Positions 51,648 through 61,900 of a DNA stretch of 64,000 nt are shown piece after piece. The position numbers and the translations under genes are program-made. The notes below the pieces were generated by a model that was given only the letters and a program-made list of their open reading frames with translations, ran no database searches and had not been told where the DNA came from. Source of the DNA: DATNPX01 sp036702975 (GTDB lineage Bacteria > Cyanobacteriota > Vampirovibrionia > Obscuribacterales > Obscuribacteraceae); the NCBI GenBank assembly GCA_036702975.1, contig DATNPX010000026.1, forward strand, positions 62,001 through 126,000, read 5' to 3'. The stretch's first letter is position 1; the number at the start of each line of letters is the position of its first letter.

Positions 51648-52805
51648 ATGTTTCTAGGACTGCCAGAAAAAAAGCACCACTACATGGACCCTTGGTGGAC
51701 AACTTTCGAAGACCGTGCGAGTCAACTTAATCGCGGTGGAAGAAAACTTGTCTATTTTTATGAGCGCCCAGATAGCAGCACTTTTCGCTATCGCGTCTAT
51801 AACATGATCGAATCGATTAATTCGACTGATAACGGATTCGCAGCCGCACATTTTACACGAGATGACTTACCAGCGATGGAGCGAATAGTCAAACGGGCCA
51901 GTGCGCTTATTTTATGTCGAGTGAGTTATTCGGATGCAATAGCTCAATTAATAATGATGGCAAAAGCAGCAAACTGCAAGGTTTTCTACGACGTGGATGA
52001 TCTAATCTACGACCTCGATCTGGTGGCGATGATCATGGAAACGTTGTCGGAAAAACCAATCGAACGAGTACTCAATACTTACTACGCGTATGTATCTCGC
52101 CTTGGTGCAGTCTTGAAGATGTGCGACGAGGCAATAGTAACAAACGAACATTTAGCTAATCGAGTGCAGGAGTTCACACATAAACCTGTACACGTAGTGT
52201 GCAATTTTATGAACAACGCGCAGATTACCTATTCCGAAGAGTTGTTTCAACAAAAGGTCTCCAACGAATTTGGGCGGGACGAGTCACTGCACATTGGTTA
52301 TTTCAGTGGCTCACCAACACATAATCAAGATTTTCAGCTCGCCGTGCCAGCGCTAATCAATTTGATGAAGCGCCATCGGAATATCAAATTGAGATTGGTA
52401 GGATATCTCGATTCTCCTAATCTCGAGCACTACGAAAGTCGAATAGAGCGACTGCCGATGATGGATTTTCTCAATCTGCAGCTTGCGCAGGCCAAAACAG
52501 AGATAAACATTGTTCCCCTTCAAGACAACGTCTTCACAAACAGCAAGTCTGACCTGAAATACTTTGAAACAGGCATTGTTGGTACAGTGACGGTCGCTTC
52601 ACCAGTTTTCGCATACAAGCAATCAATAGAAGATGGTGTCAACGGTTTTCTATCTGACGACCAATCTTGGGAAGAAAAGATCGAGAACATCATCGTGAAA
52701 TTTGATACCACTTACCCAAACATAGCGAAAACAGCATTTAAGGATTGCCGTGAAAGATATTCACCTGCCGCACAACAAAGAGCGATTCTAAACTTGTTTT
52801 CTTAG
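51648..52805 (+). CDS. GT4-like glycosyltransferase
   Basis: 385 residues. GT-B fold: KLVYFYERPDSSTFRYRVYN near the N-terminus, then CKVFYDVDDLIYDLDLVAMI, the DVDDL motif shared with the ETDD motif of the protein at 44779. The C half has LHIGYFSGSPTHNQDFQLAV and TEINIVPLQDNVFTNSKSDL followed by FETG, which covers the donor-binding region of GT4. No membrane segment. The ATG is only 4 bases after the giant glycosyltransferase stop, so the two are co-translated. It ends the rightward glycan branch. Substrate unknown. Confidence 0.82.
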   Translation: MFLGLPEKKHHYMDPWWTTFEDRASQLNRGGRKLVYFYERPDSSTFRYRVYNMIESINSTDNGFAAAHFTRDDLPAMERIVKRASALILCRVSYSDAIAQLIMMAKAANCKVFYDVDDLIYDLDLVAMIMETLSEKPIERVLNTYYAYVSRLGAVLKMCDEAIVTNEHLANRVQEFTHKPVHVVCNFMNNAQITYSEELFQQKVSNEFGRDESLHIGYFSGSPTHNQDFQLAVPALINLMKRHRNIKLRLVGYLDSPNLEHYESRIERLPMMDFLNLQLAQAKTEINIVPLQDNVFTNSKSDLKYFETGIVGTVTVASPVFAYKQSIEDGVNGFLSDDQSWEEKIENIIVKFDTTYPNIAKTAFKDCRERYSPAAQQRAILNLFS

Positions 52806-52863
52806 CGTACTGGCGCTCGGGCTTGGGGTATCACAGACTCTTGGCCAAACTCCAATCTGTGCT

Positions 52864-52883
52864 CAACAATTTCCAAACTGTTG
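52864..52883. promoter_or_regulatory. Near-perfect inverted repeat upstream of the secreted protein gene
   Basis: CAACA-a-TTT-cc-AAA-c-TGTTG is symmetric except for one base pair. It sits about 100 bases before the ATG at 52984. The size and symmetry fit a dimeric repressor site, but the mRNA hairpin option is open. Confidence 0.35.
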
Positions 52884-52983
52884 TTCTGATTCCGTAAAGA
52901 CTAATTCGCCACCTACAATTTAGTTGTTACAGACACCAATTCGATCCTTGCCCATCTCTGCCCGAGCGCCAGAGGTTGCTTTC

Positions 52984-54345
52984 ATGCGAATCAAATTTTT
53001 CAACAACGACAATTCATCCGTACGAACATTCCTTAGCCTCTTACTATCGCTCACTATGGCGTTGCAATTCCAGACCTGTTGCTTAGCGGAGTCAATCACA
53101 ATGACAAATCCTTCTCCAAATTCAATTAGAGGCACCACCCATAGAGGCTCACAACCATCCAGCGAGTTACAACGAACAGCCGAGAGTTACTTGATAAACG
53201 GTGATCTCGCAAAAAACGAGCAGCTACTTGCGGAAAGACTGAAAGGGGACAAGAAGAATGACGAGCTTAGATTCAGTCTTGGAATTCTTCAATTCTTGGA
53301 AGCAGTTTCAAGACTTATGGAAAGCATTCATTACTATGGACTGCGAGAATATAGTACTCAGATTTTTGGCGGTGGTTTATTTAGGTTACCGATTGCGCAC
53401 AATGCTACTCCCCGTCAGATTAGCTATTTACAAATTCGCGACATTGTCAACAATCTACTCAATGATCTCCAAAGAGCTGAGAATACGCTTGCAGGAATTA
53501 CTAATAGAAACGTGAAGCTACCTGTTCATTTTGGTCAGATACGATTAAGTCTGACGTCAACGGATGACAAATTAGGCGGATCAAACGATGAGTATCTGTG
53601 GAAAGTCTACTCGAATGTCACGGGCACGTCAGTTACTCCAGATCAGGCGGCAAATTTCCTCATCTGCTTTGATGATGGAGACGTACACTGGTTGCGTGGT
53701 TACCTTCACTTGCTGATGGCGATATGTGAAGTGTATCTAGCCTATGACAGCGAAGAGACGTTCAACTGCTGCGCGCATCTTATCTTTGCGAAAGTCGCCA
53801 CCCCGTATAAATTTCTCTCCTCAGGCAAGCGCGTACATTCTTTGTCTGGTAGTGATGCCGACATCGTCGATCTGGTTTCAGTCATCCACACTATTAGATG
53901 GCCGCTGAAAGAGCCAACGCGACTGAAATCTGCACTTCATCATTTGCAAACGACGGTTTCGGAAAGTAAAGTTTCCTGGGCTTCAATAATGGCAGAAACA
54001 GACGACGACCGCGAATGGCTTCCGAACCCAAGACAGACTGGCGTTATTCCCGGAGCGACAGTGACGCAACCGATGATAGATTCATGGCTGGCAATGATGG
54101 ATCAAGCCGGCAAAATTTTAGACGGTGAATTGTTGATACCATTCTGGCGCGGTCCAGACGGTACTGGAGTCAACTTGAGAAAAGCATTTCTTGAACCAAC
54201 AAATCTTGACCTGGTGCTCTGGGTACAAGGTCCGGCGGCGGCACCATATCTAGAGAAAGGAACGCTCGCTAAATCTGAGCCATGGTTGCGACTTCCTCGA
54301 GAGTTTGGGAGTCAATTGCCTGGATTTGCCCTTTGGTTCAATTGA
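52984..54345 (+). CDS. Secreted protein of unknown function
   Basis: 453 residues from the ATG at 52984, preceded by GAGGT seven bases upstream; an in-frame TTG at 52924 would add 20 residues before the signal peptide. The signal peptide has a charged start (MRIKFFNNDNSSVRTFLSLL), a hydrophobic core and a probable cleavage after CCLA, so it is probably exported. The mature part begins with a Ser/Pro/Asn linker, then a helical region (LINGDLAKNEQLLAERLKGD) that may be TPR-like, and segments such as WLRGYLHLLMAICEVYLAYD. No named domain. It converges with the giant gene, 72 bases apart. Confidence 0.55.
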   Translation: MRIKFFNNDNSSVRTFLSLLLSLTMALQFQTCCLAESITMTNPSPNSIRGTTHRGSQPSSELQRTAESYLINGDLAKNEQLLAERLKGDKKNDELRFSLGILQFLEAVSRLMESIHYYGLREYSTQIFGGGLFRLPIAHNATPRQISYLQIRDIVNNLLNDLQRAENTLAGITNRNVKLPVHFGQIRLSLTSTDDKLGGSNDEYLWKVYSNVTGTSVTPDQAANFLICFDDGDVHWLRGYLHLLMAICEVYLAYDSEETFNCCAHLIFAKVATPYKFLSSGKRVHSLSGSDADIVDLVSVIHTIRWPLKEPTRLKSALHHLQTTVSESKVSWASIMAETDDDREWLPNPRQTGVIPGATVTQPMIDSWLAMMDQAGKILDGELLIPFWRGPDGTGVNLRKAFLEPTNLDLVLWVQGPAAAPYLEKGTLAKSEPWLRLPREFGSQLPGFALWFN

Positions 54346-54417
54346 ATTTGCTCAATCAAAATGCAGATTACGACGTTCACTTGCTTGCTCAATCACTCGG
54401 ACGCGGGTAATACAAGT

Positions 54418-55962
54418 TCAGTTGATAGCTTCGCGTTTTCGTTGCTCAAGCTCATCTTCACTCTTATCGCGCACTGAGCGAAAATCAGTTGGTTGCGAAT
54501 GATCGAAGCGCCGCATTGCTAGCAACTCGCCCGCAAAATGCCTCTGGATTTCAATCGCCAGCTTAACATCGAGACGAGCAAAGAACTCGTCTTTCTCCGA
54601 TTGCGGTGCCGATGGTCTCGGTAAATCAAGCTTACGGTTCCAGTATGGAACGCTAGGCATCTCTCGATCTTCCGCAAGTCCAAGCGTTTCCCTCAACCAT
54701 TTCTCAGTTCCAGCATGCGCCCGCGCATAGACAATCTCATCATTCTTCATACGCTCTGCAGCCCGAGCTTCGTCAACCGGAGTAAGAAGCTTTTGTTGCA
54801 ATGTGTTGATTTCAGACTCCTTCAGCGCAGCAATTGCAGAATCGAGGCAATTGTCCGGAGGGAACTTATCCGGTCCGCGCAACGCGGCGATCTTGAAAGG
54901 ACCCTTGACTGGTTCGCCATTCTCAACTTTCGGGAAATAGTTATCGAATGAGTCAGCCGAAATCACGACACGTGAGATTTTGTCCCATCGATTGGCAGCA
55001 TTTGGCACGTGCCAATTCTCAGTACCAACATCGACATATCGTGCGAGCAAGCTTCGCTCCTTAGCACTAAATTTTAAGCGATATCCACCAAGCGGATCTT
55101 TCTCCAGTTCAGAGGCAAGTGGATCGGCCATCATTTTGCGGATGTTTTCAATTGAGGAAGCATCCTCATCAGAAACAAACTTGCCTTCGCGTTGCTTTGC
55201 CTGCAGACTCTTCAAATCGATACCATAGACAGGTTCGCCTGCATTGATGCGGCTCAGGGCTGTATCGATCAAATTCTCCCGCCATTCAAAATCGTTCTTC
55301 AATTTGGTTAGTCGCTCTAATTCTCGCTCAAGATAAAGAGGCAACTGACCTCTCATCGGTTCAAGCCGTGTGTACAACTCCTCCTTCCGTTTGCTTAAGC
55401 CAGAACGAATCAGCTCCGTATAACGGTCAGCCATAAATCGGGGCGGTCCAATCTGATGCTCGAGAATCGCATGAGTAATGTCGCTTAGATCTTCATTAGT
55501 GAAATTGGAATCGAGATACCGCGAAAGGACGGCTTCGGCGGCGAGCGCACCATCGAGGTGATGTGTGAAGAAGTTGCCACCAGATTCAGGAGACCAACCG
55601 GCTTTAGAAGAATCCGAAAGCATAGCTGCCAGTGCCGCGTTTTGTGTCTCCCGTCCGTCAAGTCCGTTAGCTTTTGCCGAATCTAGAGTCTCACTTAGCT
55701 CGCCGATTGTGTGCAGATAACTTCCTCTTTGTTCGGGGTTTATTGCACCATCTTTGTCGCGTATAGACACATATCTCTCGCGAACCTCAGCGAGTACGTT
55801 TAAAATCATCTCTTTCTGATGGCTTGTAAGATTCTCGTTTTCGCATACTTGCTCCAAAACGCTCTTACCATCAGCACCTTTGTACTCGCTCATGTCGCGT
55901 CGCAGCTCGGCGCGCGCGACTTGTGTTTCCAGTTCAGTCAGAGGTTTGAATTGGTCGGCAAC
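54418..55962 (-). repeat. Duplicated ~515-residue HD-like module, copy B (C-terminal)
   Basis: Residues 2618-3131 repeat residues 316-830 over their whole length. Shared blocks include RDMSEYKG, PEQRGSY.HTIGELSETL, AALAAMLSDSSKAGW, GGNFFTHHLDGALAAE, HQIGPP, SRVVISADSFDNY and VPYW. The two copies lie 5.4 kb apart, in direct orientation, with GGDEF and peptidase-like domains between. Confidence 0.9.
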
Positions 55963-58900
55963 ACGAATAGGATTCTTTTTCTCTAGAACCCGTCCACTTC
56001 TATCGACTTCTTTAGGGCGAGGAATCCTAAGACCCAGCTCTTCTCTCAACTCTTTATTGCGATTGAGCTCGTCATCTGAAATCTTTTCCAATTCTTTAGC
56101 TGAACGCCCGGGGACCCAGTCGCTGTAACCGATGCTGATACCAGACATAAGTTCGCCCGCCTGCAGTTCCTCACCAGGTCTCAACTCTCTGATATACACC
56201 CGGTTGTCTTTTTGACCGACCGCAACTCGGTAATCTTGTAGCTCTTTAGCAAGTCGAGTGACGTCTTCGCAGTCTGGCAAGATAGCCATGAATTCATCAC
56301 CACCCAACCGCGCAAGAACGTCGGTGTCTCGGAAACCCGTTACTTTGGTCGCGCTCTCGGTCGGAGTCTCTGAAGACGCTTTAACCAACTCTCCGCGTTC
56401 ATTGAGCACATAACCTTGCATTCTTGCCGCAAGAGTACGCAACAGCAGATCGCCGCCAATGTGACCGAAGGTATCGTTAATCGGTTTCAGACCATCAACG
56501 TCCATCATCATCTGTTTGAGCTTAGGAGCTGGAAGACCAGCCTTTTCATTTGCGTCTGCAAGTCGCTCATACCTTTTTACAGTGCGATGCAGGCATCGTT
56601 CAATCTCGGCTTTGTTATAGAGTCCAGTTAAAGGGTCGTGAATCAGCGTTTGGATTAGCTCACTGTTACGGGCTCTGCCTCTCTTGACGATTTCACGAAG
56701 GGCTGCGAGATCGTTGACATCAGCGCTAAGTTCTTTGCTCGGCATCGAGCGACCGACTGCATCGCGCACTCGAACGTGTGAGTGTAAGGCTTCATCAAGA
56801 GCCGCACTCAAATCAGAATTACTTTGAGGACTCAGTCCTTGGCGCGCGAGGGCCTTGCGTTCGTTTTTGTCTGCTAACTGACGGTCGTCAGCAATTTTCA
56901 TCAACTGCTCGGCACGAGAAGTCTCTTTGGTCGGATCAATCGAATCTTTACCCCAAGTGGCAAAGCCCACGCTGACCCCAACCACAAAGACGTCGGCACC
57001 GCGCTCCGGTATGGCATCCGGCTCAAGTACTTTGACACCGCTGGTGGACACCTGTAGGCGAGTCTGTCTAATTCTTTCGACAACCGGAGTCGGGTCTAGC
57101 GTATTGGGAAGAATGGCAACAAATTCGTCACCACCAAAGCGTCCTGGAATGTCACTCGTTTTCAATTTCGTCTTTAAGAATTCGCCGAACGCTTTGATTG
57201 TCCTGTCACCAAAGTCATGGCCAAGGTTATCGTTGACTGGCTTAAATCCATCGAAATCCATCATAAGGAAGGAAACTGACGTATCTGTACTTTGTTTACG
57301 CTCAACCACTTTGATCTCGTGTTCTAAGTGCTCGCGAATTCCCGCTTTGTTTGGCAAACCTGTCATATCGTCTAGTTTCGCAACCCGGTCGAGCTCATAT
57401 TTCTCGTGCAAGACGCGCTCATATTCGGTGATGAGCTGCTGAGGAGTCATGCCATCGACCAGCGGGTTTTTGTTCTCCTGATACCTTTCGATCAAGTTAG
57501 TGTAGTAGTCACGAGTTCCGGTCTCAGGATATTTTGCTTGCAACTGTCTGGCAATGCGATCATCAAACAAATGATTGAGGCGATTGCCGGCTAGATTCGC
57601 CTCAAACTCCCAGTTATTGCTTAAATAGTCCTTCCACTTTCTGCGAGATTCTCCATCGCCGGCATCGTGGAGCGCTTCAGTCAAAAGCTTCTTAGTCATT
57701 TCAACTGTTCTAGGATTATCAAACTCTCGTCCAGCAGCAACATCCTCGTCGTGCATGAAGACAAGCGCCTTTAGCATCAGTCGAATCCGCGCTTTAGCAA
57801 AACGCGGTCGCTCCTCTTCCGACAATGAATTCGCCCATTGCTCGAATTTGTAGGTCAACACTTTCTGGGCAAAATTCTGCTTAGTGAATAGCAGCTCTTG
57901 AAACTCCGAGTCGGCAAACTTGGCATCCAGCAATTGATAGCCAAACAATTTTTCTTGATAGGCTGGATCATTGATCAGTCTTTCGACAAACTCATGCGGC
58001 GCGAAGTTGTGATTAGAATCAGTAATTATCTTGTCGATCTCAGAAAATCTTTCCATCTCAGGATTGAGGGCAAGCTCTGGTTTTAGCGAGTCCGCCAGGT
58101 GCCTAGCACGAGCATATTCAGGGTCTGCCAACAAGGATTCATCAGTTAACGCTGCTCTCTCCTTGATCCAATTGATCTGACGATCGTGCAGAGCCTGCAT
58201 TTGCACGGCACGATGAAGTTCTCTGTAACGGAGTTGCTTCTCCGTCGGAAGATGCGCTAACGCATTCGTCAAATTGGTATCACTGGGATTGGCAGCGCGC
58301 AGAGCGGAAACAAACTCTTCATACTCACGAAGCTTGTTTGCATCTTGAGCAACAGGAAAGACTTCGGAAAAACGCTCGGGTGATAGCTGCACATCAACAA
58401 ATCGACGATTTAACGCTTCTTTATAGAACTTGAATACCTGGGCTCGCCCGAAAGCGTAGAATTCGTCGAGGTCGCCTTTGGCACCAGTGGCGCGCCAGGC
58501 ATCGAGCATTGCATTTCGCAAAACGGCAGCGTCTTGTTCCCCGTGCAAAAGTTCATGATACAAGACGCCGATATTGATGCGAGCGGGTTCGCACAGATCC
58601 CTCTCGCGTAAATAGATGTCTCCGGTTCCGCTGTCATATGTTGCAGTGGCATCCTCTGGCAGAGGTTTGTCGACTCGCAGTCTTACGGACGGCAGCCCCT
58701 GTTCAAGGGCAAACGCATTGAGGCTCTCTTCTAGCATTTGGCGCCGCCGCTCAACGAGCGGGACGAGCTCGCTTCGCAAAGGATCAGTTTCTTTGTCTAG
58801 AACAGCCAATCGATCGTTGAGCTGCACCATTTCCTCTTGAAGTGCCACCAATCTCTCAGTCGAAAATCTTTGTGTTCCTTCTCGGAACGCCAAATCTGAC

Positions 58901-61900
58901 TTAAGCATCTCATCATGCAGCGAGGTCAACCGCTTCTCAATAGTCTGCGATTCATGCTCTAGCGGAGTCAATTCCGTCTTCAACCGCATCATCCGAGCAT
59001 TTACTTCAGGCAACCAACGCGGAAGCACTGAAATAATATGATCGTGGAACCGTTCCATGGTTGCTGGATGGTTAAATGGATGATTTTCAAAATCATTGAG
59101 CCGACGCTTGAGAAGGTTTTCCAGTCCTGTATCGCCAAGCTCGGCAAGATCGGGGAACGTCCATTTTCCAGGATAGGAACGCCCGCCATCACCGGCATCC
59201 AAAGCTGGGAAAAGTCTCTCTCTCCTTAGAGCTTCGAGTCGCGTGTGTTCTTGATAGGCGGATTCAAGGTTAGGGCGTCCCTCAATAAAATCGAGGAAAC
59301 GCATCTGTTCCTGCGGCTGCATCGCTGACAAGCTGCGACGAATATTCTCTGAAATCTCTTCGTTGCGGAGGAACTGGTTCAGACGTTCGCTAAAGTCTTG
59401 CTCGCGTGTACCTTGTTGCCTTGTGTCTGAATGCTCTTCGTGCTCGTGCCTGTCATTTAGTGGTTCGAGACCGAGCTGCTCACGCACCGTTCCACTTTCG
59501 GTATAGTTGATCTTCGGCTCCTCATTCGCATCATCGGTTTCCCGATGCGAGGATGAAACTGAAGCGAGAAGAGAAGCAAAGCGCTCAAACGGATCACCAT
59601 CGTCTGTTGACTCCTCATCAACGCTGCTGTTCAGATGGGTTGGCCCGTCGCTAGTCTCATGCGCACCATTGGCTATTGGTAGAGTCTCATCGGAATCTGC
59701 ATGCGCGCCACTGAGGAAACGGGCCGACGCACCAGATTCTTGTGCAGAATGAGTCGCTGAGGGTGGTACATCTTCGACCAGCTTGGCTCGCTCCAGAACC
59801 TTGTTTGCTCTATTTATGAAGCGCCGCAAACGTAACTCTTCGTGTCCAGCCAAAGCATCGGCCAAACTTGAACCATCCCAAAGTTGAGATTCCTTTTCTA
59901 CTTCCAGCGATCCCTTTCTGTTACGAATCAACGCATCGCGCTTAAGTTCGAAAATCAGCTTGCGCGCTTCATCGGCAGAAATGCAGTTTTCGTCGGGCTT
60001 TACTGTTTGCCGAAATTCCTCGATAACCTTAGGAATCGGTTTGCCTTGCGCTTGCAGCTCGGCACACCTTTGTTCATTGTTCCTGCGCTGGCGCTCCGTC
60101 TCAAGCCGCAAACGAACTAGCTCTAGTTTAGCCTCAATATCATCAGGGTGAGAAGCGATCCGCTCTCTAACCATAGACTGCCGTTTGATGTCCCACCGAG
60201 AAAAGGACATCGTAGCCAGCTCCGTCAGTGGTATCACGGTCTGACCATCAGGTTGCCATTGATTGTCAATTCTCAGCCCCATCGTTTCAGGAGACGGCTC
60301 GCCAATATGCTGTCCAATGGACTCCTTATCAACGATTCCAATATAGTGGCCGCCGCCATGGCCACCTTGCCAAAATCTATCGCTAGAAACAGTGTCAAAA
60401 TTTAGGATGGCCGGAAATTTAGTCTTCTGGATAATATCGAAGAATTCAGCTTCATTAGAGAAGAACTGCTCCCCAGGTAGACCACTACGTGCACCACCCT
60501 TCTGAATGATTGTCAGGTCTTCTTTTCCGAAAAGCTTTTTATATGCACTGAGCAAGTCTCTATTGTGTAGACCAATGAACTCTTTGATCTGTCCTTTCAT
60601 GTTGCGCAGCGGAACCGGAGGATTCTTGGACATGTCAACCATAATGTCCCGCAGACGCGTAGGCTCCGTCGGGTCAACGACTTGATCGGAGAGTACGCCT
60701 AAATTACCAGCACCGACTCTTTCTCCTTCGTAAAAATCTTCGTTGTGGTAAGCAGCAGCGAGCACACTAGTCTGGAAGATCTGGCTAACGGCGAGGCGCC
60801 TGCCACCACGGGTGGTTGAGACTTCGTCTTCCAATTCTTGAGGCATACCTTCGCGCCACATAGTTGACGCATCTTTATCGCGAGTAAACTCGAACTTGTC
60901 ACCGCTAGTAAACGGTCGCAGAATCGTTCCATCAGGACAGATATACTCTCCGCGAATGGCAATGTCCTCGACGACTTTCAAGGCATTAGCAGGGTCAATC
61001 TGGTAGTGGCGAGCTTCAATACTTGCTGGGCCACATGTACTGTGTGTGCCTTGAGCAGTAAATGTCGGATTTGCTAGCAGCCATAGCGCTTCTTCCGCAA
61101 TAGACTGTCTGACTTGCAGATCTATGGCCGAATTTTCGTTAGGCTGCAAGATATTTCGAACGCGCTCGAGACACTGATTAAAGGTCTCGGCACTCATATC
61201 TGTCAGGCGAGCTCGTTCATTGAATTGGTCGAGGCTCTTTCCGATTTCCCCCCAAGCCCGGTCACTGAGAACGTTGGCATCTATGAACTGCTGGAACGAG
61301 AGGAGAGCAGCGTCTTTTTGAGCGGCTTCGGCACGATGGTTCAGCTGGGTCTCGCTGCTACCACGAACCGATTCAAACGATTGTGGTACGTCATCACTGA
61401 ATCGACGCATCCGAAGCAACTCATTCGTAAACTGCTTCTGTATTCGATCTGCGAATTGAACTTCTGGTCGCGCCGCGAACGCGGCCTTTTCTTCAACGGA
61501 AGCACTGGCACCAGGCAACTCTAGTTTGCTGTTCCAGTAAGGCACGTCTGGCAACGGAACATCCGGCGCCAAGTGCAACTCCTCTCGAATCCAAGCTTCA
61601 GTGCGTGCCTTCGCATCGGAGTAGATCATATCGTCATCTTGCATCCGCACTTTTGCGCGTTCAACATCGGCAGGTGTCAACAGTCCTTGCTTCAGAGTAC
61701 TCTGCTCTGAATCCTTCAAAGAAGCGATTGCTGCGTCAATGTGGTTGTCAGGCGTAACACTCAAAGGACCTCTGAGCCCTGCAATCTTAAATGGTCCTTT
61801 AACCGGAACACCATTTTCAGCACGTGGATAATAGTTATCGAACGAGTCGGCCGAAATCACCACTCGAGAAACTCTGTCCCAACTATTCGTAGCGTCAGGT

